A stretch of 64,000 nucleotides of DNA from Geosiphon pyriformis. Taxonomy: Eukaryota > Glomeromycota > Glomeromycetes > Archaeosporales > Geosiphonaceae. Position 1 is the first letter of the stretch. The number at the start of each line of letters is the position of its first letter. The notes below the pieces were generated by a model. The model searched no databases. It was not told where the DNA came from and was given only the letters and a program-made list of their open reading frames with translations. Positions 13,601 through 23,014 of this stretch are shown one piece after another. Made by a program: the position numbers and the translations under genes. The DNA lies in the NCBI GenBank assembly GCA_016748015.1, contig JAAOMT010000657.1, forward strand, positions 485,061 to 549,060, written 5' to 3'.

Positions 13601-15113
13601 AAGGAACCAGAATTGATGATATCTCATGCTCCATTATTCCCATCATTTGGATTTCATACATTTTGCATCTCGGAACAAATTTATCTGGCTTGAATGGTTT
13701 ATCTTGATCTCTCGAATAAAAATTACAATCGATCCAGTCTGGAGTTTTATAATAAATAACAGTCGCATCTTCACTAGCCTCATCATAATCTAAAGGGTCG
13801 CGATTCTCAGGTTTCATATCTTTGGTCTGGGACTTGGAGCTACTACTTCCTCCTGTTCTTGATTTCCACCAATCAGGTAATGGTGCTTTTGATGGGTCTT
13901 GGGATTTAAATTGAAATAGGGGTACAGTGTGAAGAGGGATTTTCGAGAGACATACAAGATCAAGCCCTATGCCATTATCAATCATGCGTTCTGTTGTTAT
14001 TCTTAGCAACTTTTTATCAACTTCAAATCTCCCGGTACCAGGAGTTACGATGATGATCGCCAAACCAGTACGTAAAAGATCTCTGTCGACATAATGTTTA
14101 TCAAAAGGGTTCAATGCCAGATTGATTGCCTCTAAAATATTGCCTTCAAAAGCACAAGAATTTTGGCCAGACAAAACCTCGTAATCTCCTTTTTTTCGTA
14201 GCAAAATATCTTGTGGATAGTTTAAAAGCTCCTTTTTAAGTGGAACAATTGCTGCCATCCAGTCAGAATGTGCTTCCCAATCAACAATTACTTTATAAAA
14301 ATCCTTGTACCATCTTTCTTGGTGGTCATGTTTAACGATACCTTCCTTTACTAAATTTTCATCATATTCGTAAAAAATACGTGAGAATAAGACTACAGAA
14401 ACTACATGATTAGTGCCCATCTCTTTCCAACGATGAAATAAATCGGGCAAAAATCCATCAATCGCTTTTTCAAAAAAGAGTTCGCCATCCTCGTCAAACT
14501 CCCACATTTCTCGGCTCATTTGTACAAATATAAAATATTTTGCTGATTCGGAGCGAAAGATAGCCTTGGTCTCTGCGGTTATATATCCACCGGAAACTAA
14601 TTCCCCTTTGACACATATCCTTTTGACTTGTGCCCGGATACACTCGGTAAACTCGATTTTTCTTCCAACATAAACACAGATATTTGTGAGGCTAGTACTA
14701 AGACGCCACATATCACTTCTTCCAATGTACTGGTCTCTAAAAGTGAGCTCTATGAATTCAGCAGCAACCGAATTGACGTCTACCGCACGAGCTATCACCT
14801 CTTTTCGTCCTAAAACTCCAAAAAAGCCAAAGTGATTTGCGATTTCTTTGCTGACAGAGACTTGTAAAGCGGGCTGTTGTTTAATAAAGTCTTTTTCTAA
14901 TTGAACAACTTGCACCACAAGGTGCTTCGTTCGATCGGCTGCAGCACTGGGGTGATAAAGTTCTAAGAGCTGTCCATATTTAATCCCTGGAAGGCAATCA
15001 GGATTCAATATCACGTCCGGTTTTGGATCTTGTTTAGAAATGGGTGCCTCATGAACCCACAAGTTAAGCTTTTTGGTATACACTTCTTCTGTAGACTGCG
15101 ATGTGGGGTCCAT
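10626..15113 (-). CDS. IML1: Iml1/DEPDC5, catalytic-complex scaffold of GATOR1/SEACIT (intronless, 1495 aa)
   Basis: Subunit of SEACIT/GATOR1, which with Npr2 and Npr3 acts as GAP for the Gtr/Rag GTPases at the vacuole and restrains TORC1 when amino acids are scarce. A single uninterrupted ORF starts MDPTSQSTEEVYTKKLNLWV. The N-terminal region (LFFEKAIDGFLPDLFHRWKE, about 200-260) is the conserved IML1 block. A DEP domain lies at about 1095-1180 (ENAIVGNELVDWLIKHF). The C-terminal domain contains LNWLGCTARLIEDMLQGWSR. The middle (about 420-800) is Ser-rich and probably disordered. Length is close to yeast Iml1 and human DEPDC5 (about 1600 aa). It is odd for being intronless for 4.5 kb beside genes with 9-11 exons. 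It lies upstream of the OSH3-like gene on the same strand. Confidence 0.95.
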   Translation of the reverse strand: MDPTSQSTEEVYTKKLNLWVHEAPISKQDPKPDVILNPDCLPGIKYGQLLELYHPSAAADRTKHLVVQVVQLEKDFIKQQPALQVSVSKEIANHFGFFGVLGRKEVIARAVDVNSVAAEFIELTFRDQYIGRSDMWRLSTSLTNICVYVGRKIEFTECIRAQVKRICVKGELVSGGYITAETKAIFRSESAKYFIFVQMSREMWEFDEDGELFFEKAIDGFLPDLFHRWKEMGTNHVVSVVLFSRIFYEYDENLVKEGIVKHDHQERWYKDFYKVIVDWEAHSDWMAAIVPLKKELLNYPQDILLRKKGDYEVLSGQNSCAFEGNILEAINLALNPFDKHYVDRDLLRTGLAIIIVTPGTGRFEVDKKLLRITTERMIDNGIGLDLVCLSKIPLHTVPLFQFKSQDPSKAPLPDWWKSRTGGSSSSKSQTKDMKPENRDPLDYDEASEDATVIYYKTPDWIDCNFYSRDQDKPFKPDKFVPRCKMYEIQMMGIMEHEISSILVPFLDKNYPPVPMTPNYYDTYDEEIFSNDFIRPISTKSRPSGDSIEGKDRTLGLSNSHPSHENYLSVPISGRLTVTAALTMSTIHPNQIKKVTSSPGVHGSGMPSERQSNSLEEDRLKIYNMPNVTTGHISKNDSQLHDIFYHSDSHGPKSAYMGPISSEDDDGTVLTSSTVKPISIKSPKQRTIRNFHRESSPSPKNSFVDNFKSSYSSEKGRYFLRQSPGKLLASKQPHKQTLVNPCNPAKGIYNRPILASHLRRWEHIFPKRLLKNTIKWTSLCTPACLPLTTDFFPPINEQGAYHEYTYTISVDPEGFTIQQDDNTSEERKTEMLLKEMISQRLAQGYQLIIPSSASIPNSKPSKGSENNHIDISKSIIEAGKSTTWKEQQPMPNLFSASIPCYLSMGHQVHILTFDPSGQNVEVKRYLRKTQYSSNPIPYSCVVWPKYQDNYETRNVLFNYPHSDYKWNYVDQLVAGYQDVLLETLKFWRTRFILIPMENFPNNATLISTNENLDEEEVRVNGIYNFLEIFQKAVWISPNEMRESAQKKKFSKPKLILTTLDPSVYVKTPDAITSRRGSIHHADERLNKDSKLSTIAQALLHPVTGIVRERRWHLRQYENAIVGNELVDWLIKHFSDIDSRESAIEFGNELQRRDLFDHCTKRHKFMDGYYYYQLKKEYAPQKSSKSWFGNSKITKDSEKIESPTMKPQETIQTSLKSTHVELSRAIQIDIDPNKKSDRKETAILHYDVLHNPDNCYHFQLNWLGCTARLIEDMLQGWSRTASKYGLKLVEAPVEQAISLTDNNPFQSPTIVKLAAQPPSLDAIGKKLHPAINPYLYFEIQLVKRFKFILDVEADDRFPDDVKVEYSYFKTPYKYSQYIHRSGVAFIQIREPGEGYLWVNNRLVTTQTVLAGAQGKPTGGDRASPVSSLNAQGKPVNDRDPDILLKTFQKFCEDENELKKFWDEAASKLPALENVEEAEQNESSLITQQLQPNQKSEQ

Positions 15114-16201
15114 GTAGAGAAATCACTCACACCAGTGTAACCGACAACAGCAAAATTTTACCAGAGTCCGGCCTCATGAAGAATTTGATAAGTTTGAGAA
15201 AGAAACTTTTTAGGATTATCAGTAAAGATGGGAAGTGATTTTTTTTGGGGGGTTTTTTTTTGAAAAGTTATTAATCTTATTTATCGATCTGATTGTTTAT
15301 CCTATTTTATATACAAAATGATTAAATTTTGTATTGAGCAAATAATTATTGTTTTTTAAATATGAAAAATATATTTTATTAACACATTTTATAATGCAAT
15401 AGATATTTAAAAATAGAAAATGACATTTATACATTATGTTTTATTTAAAAATATTTTGATATTAAAATAAATATTATATAAAATAAAAAATAAGATAAAA
15501 ATTTTTAATTTAAAAATAAAGATACAGTAATATTTTTTATTTTTAAAAATAAAAAATTTTTAAAAAAAACTTTATTTTCAAGTTTTTTTTTTTTTCTTTT
15601 TTAAAATATATTTCATAATATGACCAAAAAGAAAAAAGTATCTTGGATAAGATCTTGGTCATTCAAATGAAAATTGTTTGTTTATGTCTTTTTCATTTTT
15701 ATCAAAAATAAATTTTTTTTTTTCCAATAAAAGATTATTTGGTTGATTTTCTGGTGAAATCAAATGCAAAAGAAATTGCAAAAAAAGTTAAACGTTTTTT
15801 GAAAGGTTTGTTTACCATCCTCAAATTTTATCCTTTGAGAGAGAGAGTCTTTTAACGTGTAACCAGATACTGATAGTATCCTATAAACAAAAAAAAAAAT
15901 CTCGGAGAAATTCGTAAATGAAAAATTGCACGGTTTTTGCGACCAATTTTTAATAGTCCGAGGCTTTTTTTTTTCTTATTAAAACGAATTTGATGATGAT
16001 AAACTCAACTAATTATTTACATAACAAAAGGAATAAAAATACTTTTCTTTTAAATACTGTCTATGATCATAGGTTCCCGAGATTAAATATAAATGGAAAG
16101 AATATGTAGAAAATTTAAAAACTAAAACAGAAATTGGCTTAAAATTATTTCAAAAAAAAAAATTTCCCTCAATTAATAAAATCATTACGTGTACGCTCAA
16201 T
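15114..16201. other. Very AT-rich spacer with T homopolymers
   Basis: Separates the divergent IML1 and 16.2-kb genes. It is almost entirely A/T with several T runs. No ORF or RNA gene is recognisable. It marks the left edge of the transition from housekeeping to repeat-rich secreted-protein genes. Confidence 0.6.
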
Positions 16202-16695
16202 ATGTCAAATTTAAATCGAAACCGAAAAAAGTTCAAACCTTCAAGTTCGGAATACCTTAAAACCACAAACATTTTCTTGGAATTTTCTCATCATTTTTTA
16301 AAAATCTTGGTCATTCTAATTTTTTTGCAAACTACAACATTAAGCACTGCAACTCCGATACTCCATCGTCGTCAATATATTAACAATGTATTAAACGGAA
16401 TAGACCAAGAACAGGGACAGGAACAAGAACAAGAACTGTATGGCAACGGTTATCCAGAAAATTCAATTGATCCAAATTCCGATATAACCTCTAACGGAAA
16501 TATCTACCCAACGCCAAACCCAAATTATATTAATAATTTGGGTGTTGGGGGAAATAATATTCCTAACAATCCTTATTCTCAAAATCCTTATTCTAACAAT
16601 CCTTATTCTAATAATGATGATGAAACACCGGCTTCTCCAACCAAAGAGGAAAATGCAGTACTTTTAGCTGAATTTTACAGTCAAACCGGATACTC

Positions 16696-16737
<42 letters not shown>

Positions 16738-17194
16738 AACATCGGTTCCTTCAACCAAAGAGGAAAATGCAGCACTTTTAACGGAATTTTACGGTCAAAC
16801 TGGTTACGATCCAACTATTGGAGGATCATACACCTCGGAGCAAAGTAATATCTCAAATATTAGTGAAAATTCTGATACCCTTGATACAAATTACCCAAAT
16901 AATCAATCAGAACAACAACAACAACAACAACAACAAGAAACTGCTCCGGTAGATACCCAACCAAAGGTTCAGGGGGATATCGACTCGGGAAGGGCTGAAG
17001 ATGGTGATAGTTCAAACTATTCAGATGATGATCAAGAGCAAGATCTAACAAGTGAAAAGATTAATGACGAAACTAATCAAATAAATGCTTCTGTTACCAA
17101 AACACCAATTACGGAAAATGCTTTTATAAAACAACTAAAAACTTATAAAAGTCCAATTGTATCAATGGTCCCGAAAATTCTTGCTAGAAAATAA
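16202..17194 (+). CDS. Predicted secreted or membrane-anchored low-complexity protein (330 aa)
   Basis: I do not recognise the family. The ORF opens with an ATG and has a hydrophobic segment at about residues 31-50 after a basic N-region, followed by a dibasic RR-Q site (56-58) like a Kex2 cleavage site. This suggests a signal peptide plus propeptide, or a signal anchor. The remainder is rich in Asn, Gln, Ser and Asp. An imperfect internal duplication is visible: two copies of a segment containing TKEENA-LL-EFY-QTGY, the first ending in an Asn run encoded by an AAT microsatellite, and a Gln run lies later. No catalytic motif is seen. It converges on the lipase-like gene at 17831. An extra 3' exon cannot be excluded. 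Confidence 0.6.
16697..16735. repeat. AAT microsatellite coding poly-Asn
   Basis: About 13 tandem AAT triplets in frame within the secreted low-complexity gene, giving an Asn run between the two copies of its internal repeat. Confidence 0.85.
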
Positions 17195-17830
17195 TTTCAA
17201 AATCATGATACCAGAATTCAAGAATTAGTTAATTTAAAAAACCTTTTTTTTTTAAAAGTATCTTTGTATTATTCTTGAAATTGAAATTGAAATTGAAAAT
17301 CAAAAAATATTATCGGGAAACTAATAAACCTTGAAGTTTCTGATTGCTACTTGTTATCTAAAGGGTTTTTTGATACTATGAAAAAACACGTACTTGTGAG
17401 CCATGTCAGATTATTGCGAGTTCTAAAAGTTTTACGAATTTTTTGAAGACTTTGGAACTATCAAATATTCTTTTTAAAATGATAGCAGATTGAAAAGGAT
17501 GGCCTTTAAAAAAATTAATGGAATTTTTAAATTCATTTTTTCATAAGATTCCCATAAAATTCCCATAAAACAATTCATTTAGACAAGTTTAGAAATTAGT
17601 TTTTAAAATTTATTGTGAAGTTTTCTTTTCAAAATTTCATTATTAACTTGTTGAGATTACTAACTTGTAAATCAAAAACTAACAAGTTTAATATGAATAA
17701 AAGCTCAAATGATAAATATATTAGTCAGATATCAATGCAATCCAATTATGAATTTTAAGTGCTGCTAACACCATCACCACCACCACCACCACCACCACCA
17801 TCACTACTAATACCACCATTACTATCACTA
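17195..17830. other. Convergent 3' intergenic region with CAC repeat
   Basis: Lies between the 3' ends of two convergent genes. It includes a short CAC/CACC microsatellite at about 17768-17801 that falls just past the stop of the lipase-like gene. No further gene is seen. Confidence 0.55.
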
Positions 17831-20800
17831 TTAATTACCCTGTGATTGTGATGTCGGGCACTCTCCAAAAACCACACCAAAATAGGGTCCATTGTGCGCT
17901 GCCGCAGATGATTGGCCGGCTTGAGTGAACCGTGCATTACATTTCTAAAAAGGTTTTTTAGCGTTTATTAATTTATTTATTGATTAATCGAGTCCGAATT
18001 CAATTTCTTTAAGTCCGTTAATAAAAAAATTCTTGAACATACCTGATTTTCCGCTCCTTCGAATGGACTGCATTCAATCAGTCTCTGGGTTTGTGAAGTG
18101 ACAATTTGCCAGTATTCGGTTGTATGATGTTGATAACCGTCGGCTGTAGAAGGAAGGTTAGAGTTGGGATCGTTATTATTGGTGATACGGAAGACCGAAC
18201 CGGAGAAGCTATTATCAACGTATCCGGCAAACGCGGGATTTCCGAGACGCGATTCACCATACGTGTATACTTTAATATCACGATTATTTAAAGCTCGTTT
18301 CAATGCAAGAGCCGTAAATATTGCGTGACCTAAGTAAAAAATAAAATATTCAACTTTTAACATTGATCGAATAAGATTTAACAGTGAAATCATCATTCAG
18401 TAGGATTTTGATAAAAATGATAAAAATACCTGCACCGGTATCAAATCCAGCCACTATAATTGGTAGATTAGCGTTTTCTCCACCCAATACGGGAGTAAGC
18501 TGTTTAATCAAGTTTTCCTCGTCATTAATGTATTGGGAGAAAATTTCAGAGTTAACTGTGGCACCTTGGGCATTTTCATACGCTTTACCATTCTTATCGA
18601 CATATGGGACCAAAGTTTTGGCTGGTGGAGAAAAATTTGTAGTACGACCTTTAAACGATATGACAATTTTGTTCGTAGATTTGCTCTCAAATGCGAATCC
18701 TATAAATCAGAAATGAGACAAAGTGATAAATAATTTTAAATTTTATAGTACAAAGTAACTTAATTGATGGGAAATGGTGGATCCAGTTTCTACCTGTAAC
18801 ACCAGCATCACTACCCAACTTGACGATATTTTCTTGTGGTAGAGGTGGACAATAATTAGCGTTGACTAAATTGGCATAGGTAGTAAAGTCCGAGTTAAGG
18901 TCTTGATTCGTGGTCACCTCCTTTAACCCACTACCAAGATCCTTGGATTCGGTAGGAGTAGTAGGAGTTGCAGGGTTAATCGGGGTGGAACTAGAGTCCG
19001 GACTCGTGGAACTAACACTTGTACCAACTGGGAGAGAAACCTTCTGACTAGCAGCAGCAGCTAATTGCGCTTTATTCCTATCGTTCAGAACACCTTGATT
19101 AAAGTTGTTTTGGTTTATTTGAGCCTGAAGTTTCGCGTCTAGTAACTTTTTTTGATAATCTAATAGATCTGCGTTTTTTTGTTTTTCAATACCCGCTGCC
19201 TCCCTGAGTTGTGCAATTTGTGCACTTTTTGGACTTGGTACAAGCCACTGAAATAAAGGTGGTATAACTTTCTGCGCTAGAACAGCAAGCGTGGTGGTAT
19301 ATATACTATCTGTGTGTGGTTGTGTTAATCGTTGGTTTTGTACTTGAATTACATTCCTTTGCTGTTCAATCCCATCTTCTATTTCTTTCGGAGTATATTG
19401 TTGTGCAACCGTTCTTGAATTGCCTGTAATGCCACTTATAGTGGATGGGGTATTGTCATCATTAAAAGCTACTTTATTATCTGTTGATAAGTTAATTGGC
19501 GTATTAAATGCAGAAGGGTCACCAAGTGGTTTGTCGCTTGCCACCTTCAAGTCGGAATTAATTACACCTTTAAAATCAGTTGAACCGTTTGATGATTCAG
19601 AGACCGGAGTTTGGGAATTGGTTGATGATTCAGAGGGTGTTGATAAAGCAATTGGTGCATTAAATGCAGAAGAGTCACCAACTGATTTTTCGTTTGGGAC
19701 GGTAAAGTCGAAATTATTTGAACTTTTAAAATTCGATGAGTCGGTTGGCAGAAAAGCTAGTGTTTCGGGAGTTTTTGATGTTGAATCAGGTAGCTGAGCA
19801 AACAGTGAGCCAGAATTATTTGGAGAGGTGGTTTCAGCTGTTGAATCAGGAGTAGTTGGTAGCTGAGCAACTGTTGAACCAAAAGTAGTTGAATCAGGAG
19901 TAGTTGAATCAGGAGTAGTTGGTAACTGAGCAACTGTTGAACCAAAAGTAGTTGAACCAAAAGTAGTTGAATCAGGAGTAGTTGGTAGCTGAGCAACTGT
20001 TGAATCAGAATTTTTCGATGTTTCAGGAGGAGTGGTGGTTCCAGCTGTTGAATCAGGAGTAGTTGGTAGCTGAGCAACTGTTGAATCAGAATTTTTCGAT
20101 GTTTCAGGAGGAGTGGTGGTTCCAGCTGTTGAATCAGGAGTAGTTGGTAGCTGAGCAACTGTTGAATCAGAATTTTTCGATGTTTCAGGAGGAGTGGTGG
20201 TTCCAGCTGTTGAATCAGGAGTAGTTGGTAGCTGAGCAACTGTTGAATCAGAATTTTTCGATGTTTCAGGAGGAGTGGTGGTTCCAGCTGTTGAATCAGG
20301 AGTAGTTGGTAGCTGAGCAACTGTTGAATCAGAATTTTTCGATGTTTCAGGAGGAGTGGTGGTTCCAGCTGTTGAATCAGGAGTAGTTGGTAGCTGAGCA
20401 ACTGTTGAATCAGAATTTTTCGATGTTTCAGGAGGAGTGGTGGTTCCAGCTGTTGAATCAGGAGTAGTTGGTAGCTGAGCAACTGTTGAATCAGAATTTT
20501 TCGGTGTTTCAGGAGGAATGATGGTTCCGGCTGTTGAATCAGGAGTAGTTGGTAGCTGAGCAACCGTTGAATCAAGAGTAGTTGTTAGCTGAGCAGCCGT
20601 TGAATCAGGAGTAGTTGTTAGCTGAGCAGCCGTTGAATCAGGAGTAGTTGTTAGCTGAGCAGCGGTTAGATCAGGAGTAGTTGTTTCGGGAATAGTTGGT
20701 AGCTCAGCAACTGTTGCAGTCGTTGATTCAGGTTCGGGAGTCGATAACGGCTCAGCGTTAAAAGATTCAGACCCGAAATAAGGTTGAGAATCGGAACCCG

Positions 20801-21095
20801 AAATTTCACCAAGCGAAGTGGAACCAAAGCTATTGCCAGTATCACCAATATCAGCGGAAGCAACAAAAACTGAATCTCCAATACCCCCACCACCCCCAAC
20901 ACTAAAACCCCCATCACCACCGCCACCGCCACCATCATCCTGTCTTTTTTGAAATTTAATAAATGGCGCAGCCGAGACTAATAAATTTGAGATTAACAAA
21001 AGCGACAGGAAAATTATGAAGAAAATGTTTAACCGTGGTTGAAATTTTTTCGTTGTCACAAGTAGTGACCTTGTGTTAAGATTTAATGGTAACAT
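17831..21095 (-). CDS. Secreted class 3 lipase-like protein with Asp in the nucleophile position and tandem-repeat N-terminus (990 aa)
   Basis: Exons (minus): 18794..21095, 18430..18699, 18043..18329, 17831..17944; 2973 nt, phases close. The C-terminal ~230 residues are an alpha/beta-hydrolase of the class 3 lipase type: IVISFKGR (oxyanion strand), VAGFDTGAG (nucleophile elbow), YGESRLGNPAFAGYV, NNNDPNSNLP, HHTTEYW, and AAHNGPYFG at the end. The elbow reads G-F-D-T-G: Asp854 replaces the catalytic Ser. Asp911 and His970 of the triad are present. The N-terminus has a hydrophobic segment (about 24-43), then a KR-Q dibasic site (50-52), then about 700 residues of Thr/Ser/Pro-rich sequence. This includes seven 27-aa repeats (STVAQLPTTPDST core). 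Intron positions match the paralogue at 23015. Possible roles are an altered hydrolase or a catalytically dead lipase fold; I cannot decide. Confidence 0.82.
20001..20567 (-). repeat. 81-bp in-frame tandem repeat, seven units
   Basis: Unit starts at 20001, 20082, 20163, 20244, 20325, 20406 and 20487, an exact 81-bp period. Most units are identical; the outermost differ by a few bases. Each encodes 27 residues (core STVAQLPTTPDST then an AGTTTPPE segment). Degenerate partial units flank the array on both sides. Confidence 0.95.
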
Positions 21096-22109
21096 TTTTA
21101 GAAGAAGTGAAAGAAAAAGATTTGTGAAATTGATGATGAGGAGTACTCTAGGAAAAAAAAGAAAATTTTTTGATGGTTCCTTCTTTGTATCGATTAAATA
21201 TTTATTGAATATTTATGAAACAGAAGAGATGAAAATTTGATTCAGATTTAAAGAATATAATAAATCTTATTGTTTTCAGTAAAAAAAAGGGTGAATTGAA
21301 AAGAAAATTTGAAAAGCTCACTCAATAGAGAGCTCTGGTAATGAAAAAGAATGTAAAAAAAAAAAAAAGAGAAAAGAAAAAACTTTTGTTCGATGGGTTA
21401 CAAGTAAATATCGGTGGGCATTTTATATAATACACATTTATTAAGAAAATTTAACTTTCCTTTAAGTTTACGGATTACCTTTTGTCACGTTTATGCCATT
21501 TGAAAGTTCCGTTAATAATTTGATAAAGTTTTTTCGGATTTTCTATTTTTGTTATACAAAGATTTTTTGTTTAATGTAAAAAGTAAAAGCAATTTTTTTT
21601 TTAAAAAAAAAATATATATATATTTTACTTATTATTTATTTATTTATTTATTTATACCTTTATTTATGCCTTCAAGAAACGAGTATTGGGAATTGGCTAA
21701 TAAGTTGATAGTTGATACGTTTTACAGTCTCAAGAAGTTGAAAAGAATTAAAATTTTGGAAATTATTTTTTTTAAAGATAATTATTATCATGATATTTAG
21801 CGAACATACATATAAATGAATGAATGAATGAATGAATGAATCAATAATCAATAAAATATACATATATATTAAGTTCGGGGAAATAGTTGAATATGCATGA
21901 AAAAAAAGAAATATTTAGTCCACAATCATAATGGAATTAAGTTTTGACTTTTGTATTACATTTAACTTTAAACCTTTCCTTTAGTTAGCTTAAATTATAT
22001 TCAGTAAAGAAAAAGAAAAAGAAAAAGAAAAAACCAGAGTGGAGAATAGAGAGAAAATTTTCATTTCACTTGAAAATTTTTAATAAGCTTATCAATTTTA
22101 TTATTATTA

Positions 22110-22148
<39 letters not shown>

Positions 22149-22175
22149 CGATTTAATTGATAGGAGAAACTGAGA

Positions 22176-22213
<38 letters not shown>

Positions 22214-23014
22214 ACGTTCTTTTTTGATCTTTCTTAGCTTTTTCCGTGATCGTTAAAATAAAAATAAAAATGCTCGGGAATCTTTATTGTCTGTCTGTCT
22301 GTCTGTCTGTCTGAATTCAATTAGCAAAGAATTTAAATAGTCCTTTTAATTTAGTTACTACTAACATCAAACAAAAAATATCATGAAAAAAAAATAAATA
22401 ATAATAATTCCTTGTAGAACAATATACTTTCGGAATATTATCTAAAAATTTTTTTAAAAGGTAATAATGTCCCCCCCATGAAATCATTTATAATTATCTT
22501 TTGAAAGCAATATAAAGAAAGCCCGAAATGATTTACATTTAAATTTAGGTATCTAGCCTTTTTTTGCCAAAAAATTTTTTATCTATTATAAAACTTTTCT
22601 CTCTTCGGATAAATGTTCTTCAAAGTTTACAAAATTTGTCACTTTTGTAAAAATCTCACTTTTAAAACTCCAGCTTTTTTTGAAATTTTTAATAATCAAT
22701 AGAAAAAGTAAACACATGTCGTTTCAAATTATATTGAGTCACAATAATTTTTGATTATTAAATTAGTATTCTCAAAATATCACAATCTAAATAATAAAAA
22801 ACTTCATCCCCCATTTTATATATTATTATGAAATCAAAAAAAAAATTATACTTTTTCGATTTTTATAAATCAATTTCTTTCATGATTACTTGTGAATCTT
22901 TTAAGGTAACATATTTGTTTTTCCATAATCTGTTAACTTTTCATATAAATACAAAAAAAAAATCCTTCATCACCACCTAGAAAACAAAATTTATCTTATT
23001 TTATCTATCTTAAA
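21096..23014. promoter_or_regulatory. Divergent intergenic region of the lipase-like pair, rich in microsatellites
   Basis: The 1.9 kb between the head-to-head lipase-like genes must carry both promoters. It contains many short repeats: TTTA (about 21630-21655), TGAA (about 21816-21842), GAAAAA (about 22010-22034), TTA (about 22098-22146), ATT (about 22176-22212) and TGTC (about 22288-22312). No third gene is supported; the short ORFs are chance products of these repeats. Confidence 0.6.

Noticed and set aside
17755-17937. 60-aa ORF beginning MHGSLKPANHL
   Set aside because: Shadow of the last lipase-like exon; the spliced frame gives the conserved CN...AAHNGPYFG ending and a stop at 17831.
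19757-20575. 272-aa Leu/Gln repeat ORF on the same strand as the lipase-like gene
   Set aside because: Out-of-frame reading of the 81-bp array; the main frame continues through signal segment and lipase domain.
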